NCBI GenBank assembly: GCA_050292445.1
Contig: JBNKLQ010000038.1
Coordinates: forward strand, 1-31,667
Length of the DNA stretch: 31,667 nucleotides
Direction: 5' to 3'
From: Leptofilum sp050292445
GTDB taxonomy: Bacteria > Chloroflexota > Anaerolineae > Promineifilales > Promineifilaceae
In this document: positions 24,469-31,637 of the stretch, piece after piece
Layout of the letters: each line of letters opens with the position of its first letter
How positions within the stretch are numbered: the stretch's first letter is position 1
Position numbers and translations under genes: made by a program
The notes under the pieces: generated by a model
The model's database searches: none
The model's input: only the letters and a program-made list of their open reading frames with translations
Told to the model about the DNA's origin: nothing

Positions 24469-24494
24469 TGATTTACCTGATCTTCCTGATCTGG
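24469..24494. repeat. Degenerate 9-bp tandem repeat
   Basis: TGATTTACC, TGATCTTCC and TGATCTGG follow in register within the GHL10/MBL divergent spacer. Confidence 0.5.
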
Positions 24495-24627
24495 TAAATT
24501 AGGCAAATCTGCGTCCCATTCCAATTCTAAATTTTGAATTGCATTGTGGCACAGAAACGGCCGTTCTGCCGCCAATAATCCATAAATTAACGATCTGTCT
24601 CGCTATTTTTAACGCGATCTGCACATA

Positions 24628-24651
24628 GGAAGTGGGGAAGTGGGCAAGTTT
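24628..24651. repeat. Octamer tandem repeat
   Basis: Two exact GGAAGTGG units followed by a diverged GCAAGTTT. Confidence 0.5.
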
Positions 24652-24697
24652 GCCGGTGGATAACTTTTCACTTGCAACCTGGTACCTGCAACTTCTC

Positions 24698-24729
24698 ACC
24701 CAATTACTCAATTACCCAATTACTCAATA
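24698..24729. repeat. Octamer tandem repeat just upstream of the MBL gene
   Basis: Units ACCCAATT, ACTCAATT, ACCCAATT, ACTCAATA form two nearly identical 16-bp dimers ending 11 bases before the MBL start codon, in the place where a ribosome-binding site would lie. Confidence 0.65.
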
Positions 24730-24740
24730 TAATCCCCCGC

Positions 24741-25745
24741 ATGAAGCCACCACAAAAATTCACAACCGGTGCCGGACGCCACATTTACTCCTTCCCGGTA
24801 CAGTCGTTTCCCAGCTTAGTGAACAATATTTACCTAATTAGCGATGGTGACACGCTGATTTTGATCGATACAGGCTCTGGTTTTGCCGAGGCGAACGATC
24901 ATCTGCTGGCGGGGGTTACGGCCGTATCCGAGCAGTTCAACGAAGCCATCAGCCTGGAAGCGGTCAGCCACATCCTCATTACCCACGGCCACATCGACCA
25001 TTTTGGTGGCTTGCCCTTTGTGCGCCAGTTCACCAACGCCCCGATTGGTATCCATGTGCTGGACCGACGGGTCCTTTCTAACCATGAGGAACGGGCTATC
25101 TTTTCCTCCAGTCGGCTGGATAGTTTTCTGGAAGGGGCTGGCGTCTCAGAAGAGCGGAGGCAGCAGTTGATGCAGGTTTACCTCTTTGGCAAGCAGTATT
25201 ACCAATCAACGCCGGTGCAATTTTTGCTGGAAGAAGGCACGCCGACGGTGGGGGGCATTGAGGTGTTTCATGTGCCAGGGCATTGTCCAGGGCAGGTTTG
25301 CCTGCTGGTGGACGACGTGCTCCTGACGGCCGATCACGTTCTCAGCCGCATTACGCCGCACCAGGCCCCGGAAAGCATCACCAACAACATGGGTCTGGGC
25401 CATTACCTCGATTCATTGACCAAGATTGAGAAACTGACCGGTGTGCGGTTGGCGCTGGGTGGACATGAGGAACCGATGGGGGATGTGTACGGCCGTATCC
25501 AGGCCATCAAAACATCCCATGACGACCGCCTCAACAAAATTCTGGAAATCTGCCGCAAACCCAAGTCTCTGGCCGACATCAGCCGCGACCCTTTTGGCAC
25601 AGTGCAAAGCTACCACGTGCTCCTGGCCCTGGAAGAAACCGGCGCACACGTGGAATACCTCTACCAGCGGGGCGAACTCAGCGCCGCCAACCTGGACGAA
25701 ATCCAGAAGACCCACCATCCTGTCGTGCAATATCAAAAAGCATAG
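24741..25745 (+). CDS. MBL-fold metallohydrolase with C-terminal winged helix
   Basis: A 334-aa metallo-beta-lactamase-fold hydrolase. ATG 24741 is chosen over an in-frame TTG at 24672 because the upstream codons translate the octamer repeat. THGHIDH (81-87) supplies the dinuclear zinc ligands HxHxDH; VPGHCPGQVCLL gives the third histidine and TADHVL the bridging aspartate; GGHEEP is the last histidine block. The C-terminal 80 residues resemble the BLACT winged-helix domain of glyoxalase-II-like/LACTB2-like proteins. The physiological substrate is unknown. mutY starts 4 bases after the stop, so the two form an operon. Confidence 0.9.
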   Translation: MKPPQKFTTGAGRHIYSFPVQSFPSLVNNIYLISDGDTLILIDTGSGFAEANDHLLAGVTAVSEQFNEAISLEAVSHILITHGHIDHFGGLPFVRQFTNAPIGIHVLDRRVLSNHEERAIFSSSRLDSFLEGAGVSEERRQQLMQVYLFGKQYYQSTPVQFLLEEGTPTVGGIEVFHVPGHCPGQVCLLVDDVLLTADHVLSRITPHQAPESITNNMGLGHYLDSLTKIEKLTGVRLALGGHEEPMGDVYGRIQAIKTSHDDRLNKILEICRKPKSLADISRDPFGTVQSYHVLLALEETGAHVEYLYQRGELSAANLDEIQKTHHPVVQYQKA

Positions 25746-25749
25746 CTTT

Positions 25750-26856
25750 ATGGAAAATGCTAAACAGATTCAGGAGATTCTGCTCAACTGGTGGGATGCC
25801 GATCATGCTGATTTACCCTGGCGCAGAAGCAAAGACCCATATGCCATCTGGGTGTCGGAAATTATGCTCCAGCAGACGCAAATCGCTACCGTCGTTCCCT
25901 ACTTTGAGCGGTGGCTGGCGCGCTTCCCCACGGTGCAGGCCTTGGCTGAAGCGCCACTGGATGACGTGCTGAAGCTATGGGAAGGGCTGGGCTACTATAG
26001 CCGCGCCCGCAATTTGCACGCGGCGGCCAAAATGGTGGTGGTGGATTGGAACGGCCGTCTTCCCCAAACGGCCGCAGACCTGATGAAACTGAAAGGGATC
26101 GGCCGCTACACCGCCGGAGCCATTGCCTCGATAGCGTTCGATGAGCCAGCCCCCGTGCTGGACGGCAACGTTATCCGCGTCCTCAGTCGCCTCACCGATT
26201 TGCCCGACGACGTGACCCAAACCAGCACCAAAAATGCACTCTGGCAGCTTGCCGCGCAGCTTGTGCCTACCAACCGCCCCGGCGACTTCAACCAGGCGCT
26301 GATGGAGTTGGGGCAGCAAATCTGCCTGCCTGCCAAGCCGATGTGCCTGCTTTGCCCACTCTCGGCCCACTGCCTGGCCCGGCAGCGTGGTACCCAGCTG
26401 GAGCGTCCCGTGCGCCCGCCACGCAAGCGCACGCCGCACTATGATGTTGTCGCTGGAATCATCTGGGCGAGGGATGCCGTTGTTGGTGATCCTGACAGTA
26501 AATTTTTGATTGCGCAACGGCCGTTGGATGGTCTGCTAGGTGGTTTGTGGGAGTTCCCTGGCGGCAAGCAAGAATCCAATGAAACATTATCCCAGGCACT
26601 CATGCGAGAAATTGAAGAGGAACTAGCTATGAATATTGAGGTGGGCGCTTTCCTCACTAAAGTGAAACATGCTTACACCCACTTCCGCATTACCCTCCAT
26701 GCTTTCCAGGCGCGACACCTTTCTGGCAGTCCCCAGCATCTTGGTGTGGCGAATCATGCCTGGGTCACTCTAGCAGAACTGGACAACTACGCCTTTGCCG
26801 TCACCGACCGAAAGATTATTGCCGCCCTTCGGACGGCCGTAATCGGTAATCAGTAA
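25750..26856 (+). CDS. mutY: A/G-specific adenine DNA glycosylase MutY
   Basis: MutY removes adenine mispaired with 8-oxoguanine. The 368-aa protein has all hallmarks, at numbers that coincide with E. coli MutY: catalytic Glu37 in SEIMLQQTQ, helix-hairpin-helix LKGIGRYTAGAI (114-125), catalytic Asp138 in VLDGNV, and the 4Fe-4S cysteines C192, C199, C202, C208 (C-x6-C-x2-C-x5-C). The C-terminal NUDIX-like domain, which senses 8-oxoG, includes GGLWEFPGGKQESNETL. ATG 25750 is used; the frame is open further upstream only as a shadow inside the MBL gene. It overlaps at its 3' end with a GTAATC heptamer array that supplies its last codons and stop. Confidence 0.97.
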   Translation: MENAKQIQEILLNWWDADHADLPWRRSKDPYAIWVSEIMLQQTQIATVVPYFERWLARFPTVQALAEAPLDDVLKLWEGLGYYSRARNLHAAAKMVVVDWNGRLPQTAADLMKLKGIGRYTAGAIASIAFDEPAPVLDGNVIRVLSRLTDLPDDVTQTSTKNALWQLAAQLVPTNRPGDFNQALMELGQQICLPAKPMCLLCPLSAHCLARQRGTQLERPVRPPRKRTPHYDVVAGIIWARDAVVGDPDSKFLIAQRPLDGLLGGLWEFPGGKQESNETLSQALMREIEEELAMNIEVGAFLTKVKHAYTHFRITLHAFQARHLSGSPQHLGVANHAWVTLAELDNYAFAVTDRKIIAALRTAVIGNQ

Positions 26857-26867
26857 GTCAGTAATCG
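26839..26867. repeat. Heptamer tandem repeat spanning the mutY stop codon
   Basis: GTAATCG, GTAATCA, GTAAGTCA, GTAATCG in series; the TAA stop of mutY (26854-26856) lies within the third unit. It directly follows an ACGGCCGT palindrome (26833-26840). Confidence 0.6.
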
Positions 26868-26906
26868 TTTACCGAATATTGATTGCGGGCGAACCGATTA
26901 TTGAGT

Positions 26907-26934
26907 ACCTATCACCTATCACGTTTCACGCCAC
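26907..26934. repeat. Heptamer tandem repeat upstream of the TPR gene
   Basis: ACCTATC twice, then ACGTTTC and ACGCCAC in register, ending about 40 bases before the TPR start. Confidence 0.55.
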
Positions 26935-26973
26935 CTTCATTGTCAATTCCTTACCCCGGTGTATCATATTGTT

Positions 26974-28287
26974 ATGTCAGATACCATTTCTTCCGGCCAA
27001 TTTAGTCTGGCAGGTGTTTCGGCCGCAGCCGTCATCGCCTTCCGTGAAGGTCGCCTGGCTTCTAGTGAGCAGCAGTTTATGAAGGCGATTCAATATTATA
27101 CGGAAGCGCTTTCCTTTGATCGCACACCCGTCCATTTCCGTGCCCGTATTTTTGAATATCGCGGGCTTTGTTTTTGGTTGATTGGTGAATTTAAGGCGGC
27201 CGAAAAAGATTACAACGAATCCCTCACAACCAGTGATTCAATTGATCAGATGGCTCGCGCCCGGGTTCGCCTGGGGGAACTGGCCGATTTTCGCGGTGAG
27301 TACGAGATGGCTGCCGCTCTTTATAAACAGGCGTTGCAAGAAGGGAATATTACCGAAAATCTACTTGTCATTGGTCGGGCACGGCGTGGTTTGGGCATTT
27401 TGGACCGTCGCCAGGGCAATACAGAAAGGGCGCTTAGCCAGTTGACTCAGGCATTGGCCATCTTTCGACAGGGGGGTGAAACGCGCGAACAAGGGCGTGT
27501 GCTAACCAGTCTGGGCCGAACACGCCAGGCGCGTGGGGAATACCAACAGGCACTGGCTGCCCATCGAGAAGCCTATCTCCTTCTCGAATCAGTCAACGAT
27601 CGTTGGCGCGTGGCTCAGGCCGTGAATGACATCGGCGAATGCCACCAGGCGCTTTACGATGTTGAAAAAGCGTATGAGCATCATCAACATGCGTTGCAGT
27701 TGGCTACTAAATCAGAGGCAGAACTGCTTATCCCCGAAATTAAGCGCAATCTAGGTGTCGATTTAGTCGAATCAGGCCGGTATGAAGAAGGGTTGGTTTA
27801 TTTGCAAGCGGCCTTAAAAGGTACGCGGCTGCATGGCAACCGAGAACATGAAGCATTGGCGCTTTATCAATTGGCGCGGGCCTATTTGCATCAGGGGGCT
27901 GATGGACAGGCAGTACAAGTTGTGCTGGCTTTAACCCATGTTGCTGAGTTACTCAACGCTGATCGCTATCGGGCATTGGCGGCGTTTGCCCACGGCGAGC
28001 TTTTGTATCATCAGGGGCGTAAGGCTGAGGCACTTAGTGAATTGAATCTGGCAATGCTGGCGGCGCAAACGGCCGTTGATCGCGGCATCCTCTGGAAATT
28101 ACATGCGGCTATGAGTCATGTCACTGAAAACAAAGAAATTGCGGCCGTCCATCTCAACATTGCGGCCGAGTTTATCCGTCAAACGGCCGAACCTTTGCAA
28201 GACGAGCGATTGTGTAACTGTTTTTTGAATGCCCCCCCCGTCATGGCTGTGTTACAAGCAGCTGACATCAACATCAACCATATCTAA
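26974..28287 (+). CDS. Tetratricopeptide repeat protein
   Basis: A 437-aa soluble helical protein made of about ten tetratricopeptide repeats from residue 20 to about 370. Typical units: QYYTEALSFD, GRARRGLGILDRRQGNTERA, TSLGRTRQARGEYQQALAAH and YQLARAYLHQGADGQAV. No enzyme domain, signal peptide or membrane span is visible. The layout resembles the TPR halves of large AAA/LuxR-type regulators, but here it stands alone. ATG 26974 is chosen; GTG 26959 would add five residues, and neither has a clear Shine-Dalgarno. It is followed after 10 bases by the HExxH protein, so the pair probably works together; its binding partner is unknown. Confidence 0.85.
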   Translation: MSDTISSGQFSLAGVSAAAVIAFREGRLASSEQQFMKAIQYYTEALSFDRTPVHFRARIFEYRGLCFWLIGEFKAAEKDYNESLTTSDSIDQMARARVRLGELADFRGEYEMAAALYKQALQEGNITENLLVIGRARRGLGILDRRQGNTERALSQLTQALAIFRQGGETREQGRVLTSLGRTRQARGEYQQALAAHREAYLLLESVNDRWRVAQAVNDIGECHQALYDVEKAYEHHQHALQLATKSEAELLIPEIKRNLGVDLVESGRYEEGLVYLQAALKGTRLHGNREHEALALYQLARAYLHQGADGQAVQVVLALTHVAELLNADRYRALAAFAHGELLYHQGRKAEALSELNLAMLAAQTAVDRGILWKLHAAMSHVTENKEIAAVHLNIAAEFIRQTAEPLQDERLCNCFLNAPPVMAVLQAADININHI

Positions 28288-28297
28288 CTTTTTCATC

Positions 28298-29098
28298 ATG
28301 CAAGCAGTTTTGTATTGGCTAAAAGAGCGTTTTCGGGACGCCTGGCTGTGGCCCCTTAATTTTGTGCGCGATTTTCCGGCTCGAAGCGGCCGTTTGGCCA
28401 CGACATTGTTTGCGGGTGGCAAAGCAGTGCTGCTTATGCCACTTATTATCTGGCGTGCCGTGCGTCAGCAAACTGTGAAGGCACAGTCAAGACAGGGGGC
28501 GCGACAAATTGGTCGTTGGCTGCATCTTTTGCTGGTGCAGCTGTTTGATCTGCTTGGAGGGCCAGAGATTTGCCAGTTTGTGATGCATTTGGGCATGCAC
28601 ACATCCCCTTTAACGGCTGCTGAGTATACGGCCGTAGAATCCATTTTTGGCTCCAGCAATCTGCGTTACCAGGATGTGCGTGTGGCTCAAGGTGGCATTT
28701 TGAACCTGGTCTTTCGCTACAATGGTGGGCTGGCATTTGCTACCTGGTATACGATTCATTTGCCGGGTGTGAGGAATGGGGTGGGGGAAAAGGGAAACGG
28801 CCGTCAAAATCTTTCTCTGCTTATCCATGAACTTACCCATGTATTTCAATACCACCATGTTGGCTCTCGTTATCTAGGAGAAGCAATATACTATTTAGTG
28901 ACCACACAGCGCGACTGCTATCAATATGGTGGTGCTTCAGGTTTGAAATCATGCTGGCAGCAAGGCACAATGTTTCGCCAGTTTAACCGGGAACAGCAGG
29001 CCCAAATCATCCAAGATTATTTTGTAAAGACCCAGGGAGAACAAGATGTTTCTGCATATTTACCCTATCTGGTACAGTTGCAACAGCGGAACCTGTAA
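28298..29098 (+). CDS. HExxH metalloprotease-like protein with N-terminal hydrophobic segment
   Basis: A 266-aa protein. ATG 28298 is chosen because the in-frame upstream codons overlap the TPR gene. Residues 38-54 are hydrophobic and may anchor it. Residues 105-155 (LTAAEYTAVESIFGSSNL...) and the active-site-like IHELTHVFQYH (176-186) with a later glutamate (E195) resemble the DUF4157/eCIS-core and Vgr-related family, where HELTHVxQ is diagnostic. A zinc peptidase role is possible but unproven in the family. No other contractile-injection genes are in the window, so a link to such a system is not supported. It is probably co-transcribed with the TPR gene. Confidence 0.75.
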   Translation: MQAVLYWLKERFRDAWLWPLNFVRDFPARSGRLATTLFAGGKAVLLMPLIIWRAVRQQTVKAQSRQGARQIGRWLHLLLVQLFDLLGGPEICQFVMHLGMHTSPLTAAEYTAVESIFGSSNLRYQDVRVAQGGILNLVFRYNGGLAFATWYTIHLPGVRNGVGEKGNGRQNLSLLIHELTHVFQYHHVGSRYLGEAIYYLVTTQRDCYQYGGASGLKSCWQQGTMFRQFNREQQAQIIQDYFVKTQGEQDVSAYLPYLVQLQQRNL

Positions 29099-29109
29099 CG
29101 TGTCTGTTG

Positions 29110-29154
29110 CCACTTCGCTACCACTTCGCCCTTAATTGTCCCCTATTTGTCCCT
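29110..29154. repeat. Degenerate 10-11 bp tandem repeats upstream of the promoter
   Basis: CCACTTCGCTA/CCACTTCGCCC (11-mers) followed by ATTGTCCCCT/ATTTGTCCCT (10-mers), lying directly between the stop of the HExxH gene and the -35 box. Confidence 0.5.
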
Positions 29155-29157
29155 TGT

Positions 29158-29186
29158 TTGACATCCTTAATTGTTCGCTTTATAAT
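29158..29186 (+). promoter_or_regulatory. Perfect-consensus sigma70 promoter
   Basis: TTGACA (29158-29163), a 17-base spacer, and TATAAT (29181-29186) match the housekeeping promoter consensus exactly. Transcription would start near 29193, giving a leader of about 480 nt before the solute-binding-protein start at 29673. No intervening gene is seen. Confidence 0.8.
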
Positions 29187-29323
29187 AACCATCACTAGCT
29201 TTTCGGTAAATTGCAAGTTTTATATATGCAATATTTTTGTATATTTGTAATAAACCAAGCCTTTGAGAAGAAGAGACTTTCTTGTTTATCAACATTGCTA
29301 TCCCAAAATAACTTCATCTGAAC

Positions 29324-29364
29324 TAGCACAACTAATCTTACCTTTGGTAAGCTTGGCTGTGCTA
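29324..29364 (+). promoter_or_regulatory. Two-tier hairpin in the leader
   Basis: Outer arms TAGCACA (29324-29330) and TGTGCTA (29358-29364) and inner arms CTTACC (29337-29342) and GGTAAG (29346-29351) around a TTT loop are perfectly complementary; the 6-base segments between the arms do not pair. ATTTATTTATATT follows, which is T-rich but not a clean terminator tail. Confidence 0.55.
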
Positions 29365-29455
29365 AATTTATTTATATTGAGTACCTAATTTGGAGCCGCA
29401 TTCTGTTTTTTCTATAACAAAGAAGTGAGCTAATAGGCAGTCATTCCCAACAATA

Positions 29456-29469
29456 AGGAAATATTTCCT
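29456..29469. promoter_or_regulatory. 14-bp palindrome, possible operator
   Basis: AGGAAATATTTCCT is a perfect palindrome in the leader, of a size that would suit a dimeric DNA-binding protein; no regulator is assigned. Confidence 0.35.
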
Positions 29470-29511
29470 GACTGTGTGCAAAACAAAGAAAAAGCAGCTG
29501 ATAATAAATTT

Positions 29512-29562
29512 GGAGGAGGTGGTGCGATTGCGTTGATTGTAGCTTTACTTGCGAGCATATAA
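29512..29562 (+). other. Strong Shine-Dalgarno with possible leader peptide
   Basis: GGAGGAGG (29512-29519) is as strong as the site of the real gene downstream. Possible products are a 4-codon GTG frame (29522-29536, MRLR) or a 9-codon TTG frame (29533-29562, residues MIVALLASI). Neither has a good ATG, so this is tentative. Confidence 0.3.
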
Positions 29563-29621
29563 CATTTAGATTAAATGTTCGTAGAAAGCTGACCAACAAT
29601 GAAACAGATATAGTTGGTCAG
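29561..29621 (+). promoter_or_regulatory. Two stems just upstream of the SBP start
   Basis: AACATTTA/TAAATGTT (29561-29568 with 29572-29579) and CTGACCAAC/GTTGGTCAG (29589-29597 with 29613-29621, 15-base loop) are perfect inverted repeats; the second is a 9-bp stem 33 bases before the ribosome-binding site. Confidence 0.5.
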
Positions 29622-29653
29622 AAACTCTCTTGAAAACCCCTATTCAAAACATG

Positions 29654-29664
29654 AGAGGAGGAAG
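29654..29664 (+). promoter_or_regulatory. Strong ribosome-binding site of the SBP gene
   Basis: AGAGGAGGAAG contains AGGAGG, about 11 bases before ATG 29673; it fixes the start and predicts high expression. Confidence 0.85.
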
Positions 29665-29672
29665 ATTTTTCC

Positions 29673-31637
29673 ATGTTTAATACAAAAAAATGGGCACTCG
29701 TTGCCCTACTCGTTGCACTCGGTGCAGTTGTCTTGGCAGCTTGTACCCCCACAACCGAAACCGTAACTGTGGAAGTTACCCGCGTCGTTACCGAAACGGT
29801 TGTTGAAGAAGGTCAGACTGTAGAAGTTACCCGTGTTGTAACCGAAACGATTGTTGAAGAAGTTGCTGTTGAGCCAGAAGCTGAACCAGCTGGTCCAAAA
29901 GACTTGATCGTTTGTATGGCTCAGGAACCGGACACCATGTACCCCAATGGTGGTTCCATGTTGGCTGGTCGCGCTGTACAGCATGCCATCTTTGAAAATG
30001 ACATCACCACTTTGTCCTATAGTTATCAGGCACAAGGTCTTGAAAAAGTACCTAGTCTGGCTGACGGCGATGCTGTCCTGAATGTTGTTGAAGTGCAGCC
30101 TGGAGATATGGTTCGCGACGCAACCGATGAAGTTGTGGCTTGGGGTGAAGGCGTTACCGTGACCAACGCTGATGGTGAAGATGTTACCTTCGATGGCAAT
30201 TCTGTCATGATGGAGCAGTTGGTTGTTGATTTCACCATGAAACCACGCGTTTGGAGCGACGGTGTCCCTGTAAACGCCACTGACTCAGTTTACAGCTTTA
30301 ACCTGACCGCTGATCCCGATACACCCACTTCCAAATATACGGTTGAGCGTACGGCCAGCTATGAAGCTACTGGTGAACTAACCACCCGCTGGACAGCCCT
30401 GCCCGGTTTCCGTGACGCGACATACTTTGTCAACTTCTGGCCACCTTATCCTGAGCATATTTGGGGTGCTTTCTCGGCAGCTGAATTGCTGGAAGCCGAG
30501 GAATCCAGCCGTTTGCCCGTTGGTGATGGTCCCTTCGCCATTCAAGAATGGGTTGCTGGTGACAGCATCCGCCTGACCCCCAACGAATACTACTATCAAG
30601 AAGGTCTGCCTTACTTGGATAGCGTAACCTACAAGTTCATCCCAGATACCAACCAGCTGATTGCTCAATTGCTTTCTGGTTCCTGCGACATCGGCACCCA
30701 GGATGGTATGGATGCTGGCCAGGCCCCGTTCCTCATCGAAGCTGAGAACAACGGCCTGCTGACCCCCTACTTCCAAACTGGTACCGTTTACGAGCACATC
30801 GACTTTGGTATTGACAGCTATGGCGACTACGGTGATGGCGTTGGCCGTCCCGACTGGTTTGAGGATGTACGCGTTCGTCAGGCCATGACCATGTGTACAG
30901 ACCGCCAGAGCATGGTGGACAACATTCTGTTCGGCCGTTCCGAAGTTATCCACAGCTACATCCCCAGTGTGCATCCGCTGTACCCTGCTGGCGAGCTGAC
31001 CGAATGGCCCTACGACGTGGAGCAAGCCAACGCTCTGCTTGACGAAGCTGGCTTCGTAGATGGCGATGGTGATGGTATCCGTGAAGATCCAGCCACTGGC
31101 ACTCCGTTTGCTGTAACGCTCGGTACCACCACTGGTAACGAGATGCGTCAACAGCTGACCCAGATCTTTAAAGAGAACATGCTGGAATGTGGTATCGACG
31201 TAGAACTATACTATCTGCCCTCCAGCGAATGGTTTGCTGATGGCCCCGATGGCGTGCTGTTTGGCCGTCGCTTCGACCTGGGTGAATTTGCCTGGTTGAC
31301 TGGTGTAGAACCGAGCTGTAACCTGTACCGCACCGTGGACATTACCGGACCAGAAGAAGAAGGCTTTGGTGGTTGGGGTAACTCCAACGAAACCGGTTGG
31401 TCGAATGCAGACTTCGACGCCGAATGTAACCGCGCTTTAGGCTCTCTGCCTGGTACCACAGATTATGAAGAAGGCCACAAGGCAGCGCAGGTTGTCTTCT
31501 CTGATCAACTGCCGGTTATCCCGCTGTTCCTCCGTCTGAAGGTAGCTGCGGCTCGCCCGAACGTTTTGAACTTCGGTGTGGACCCGACACAGAACTCTGA
31601 GATGTACAACATCTTCGAGATCGATCTGCAGCAATAA
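29673..31637 (+). CDS. ABC transporter solute-binding lipoprotein, family 5 (oligopeptide/dipeptide type)
   Basis: A 654-aa exported lipoprotein. The signal peptide ends in lipobox LAAC, lipidated Cys24. A spacer with two EVTRVVTET[VI]VEE copies follows, typical of Chloroflexota binding proteins. The SBP_bac_5 domain starts near residue 68 (LIVCMAQEPDTMYPNGG) with VWSDGVPVNATDSVYSFNL, GDGPFAIQEWVAGDSIRL and DVRVRQAMTMCTDRQSMVD as family blocks, and runs to the C-terminus. It captures peptides or similar solutes and hands them to an ABC permease; those genes presumably follow beyond the window. The promoter and AGGAGG site suggest high expression. The gene lacks the ACGGCCGT palindrome. Ligand unknown. 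Confidence 0.94.
   Translation: MFNTKKWALVALLVALGAVVLAACTPTTETVTVEVTRVVTETVVEEGQTVEVTRVVTETIVEEVAVEPEAEPAGPKDLIVCMAQEPDTMYPNGGSMLAGRAVQHAIFENDITTLSYSYQAQGLEKVPSLADGDAVLNVVEVQPGDMVRDATDEVVAWGEGVTVTNADGEDVTFDGNSVMMEQLVVDFTMKPRVWSDGVPVNATDSVYSFNLTADPDTPTSKYTVERTASYEATGELTTRWTALPGFRDATYFVNFWPPYPEHIWGAFSAAELLEAEESSRLPVGDGPFAIQEWVAGDSIRLTPNEYYYQEGLPYLDSVTYKFIPDTNQLIAQLLSGSCDIGTQDGMDAGQAPFLIEAENNGLLTPYFQTGTVYEHIDFGIDSYGDYGDGVGRPDWFEDVRVRQAMTMCTDRQSMVDNILFGRSEVIHSYIPSVHPLYPAGELTEWPYDVEQANALLDEAGFVDGDGDGIREDPATGTPFAVTLGTTTGNEMRQQLTQIFKENMLECGIDVELYYLPSSEWFADGPDGVLFGRRFDLGEFAWLTGVEPSCNLYRTVDITGPEEEGFGGWGNSNETGWSNADFDAECNRALGSLPGTTDYEEGHKAAQVVFSDQLPVIPLFLRLKVAAARPNVLNFGVDPTQNSEMYNIFEIDLQQ
29772..29861 (+). 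repeat. Intragenic 39-bp direct repeat in the lipoprotein spacer
   Basis: Copies at 29772-29810 and 29823-29861 (51-bp period) encode EVTRVVTETVVEE and EVTRVVTETIVEE. They differ mostly at synonymous positions, so the peptide rather than the DNA seems conserved. Confidence 0.8.

Larger units (their letters stand above)
24439..24740. other. Divergent spacer, 302 bp, rich in short tandem repeats
   Basis: This lies between the GHL10 gene (leftward) and the MBL gene (rightward) and must hold both promoters, although no consensus -35/-10 pair stands out. It contains three separate short-period repeats (listed individually) and one intergenic AACGGCCGTT at 24556-24565. No coding frame or RNA gene is recognised. 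Confidence 0.6.
310..28804. repeat. Dispersed, highly iterated palindrome ACGGCCGT (HIP1-like)
   Basis: By hand count the octamer occurs about 46 times between these limits, about 21 times as the 10-mer AACGGCCGTT. Examples: 310-319, 4316-4325, 11430 region (inside the 14-mer palindrome GAGACGGCCGTCTC), 24556-24565, 28797-28804. Roughly 0.5 octamers are expected at 50 % GC. Most copies are inside genes and appear in all three frames (Thr-Ala-Val, Asn-Gly-Arg, Arg-Pro); at least two are intergenic. It behaves like cyanobacterial HIP1 but with another sequence. Confidence 0.9.
29193..29672 (+). promoter_or_regulatory. Long structured 5' leader of the solute-binding-protein mRNA
   Basis: About 480 bases of AT-rich sequence without a recognisable gene. 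It holds inverted repeats at 29210-29232 (ATTGCA/TGCAAT, followed by a T-rich stretch), 29324-29364, a 14-bp palindrome at 29456-29469, a second strong Shine-Dalgarno at 29512-29519, and stems at 29561-29579 and 29589-29621 just before the start. No known riboswitch consensus was recognised by eye. It could regulate termination or translation, or encode a small RNA. Confidence 0.5.

Noticed and set aside
24698..24729. Possible CRISPR-like array
   Set aside because: Units are 8 bp and contiguous with no spacers; no cas genes are nearby.
28298..29098. Extracellular contractile injection system based on the HELTH/DUF4157-like motif
   Set aside because: No sheath, tube, baseplate or AAA genes occur in the window; the family is broader than such systems.
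29210..29232. Intrinsic terminator in the leader
   Set aside because: The stem is only 6 bp and AT-rich; the following T-rich stretch is part of a generally AT-rich region, so it is mentioned only as part of the leader.
30378..31151. 257-codon minus-strand open frame
   Set aside because: It lies opposite the well-supported solute-binding protein and has no motif or ribosome-binding site.
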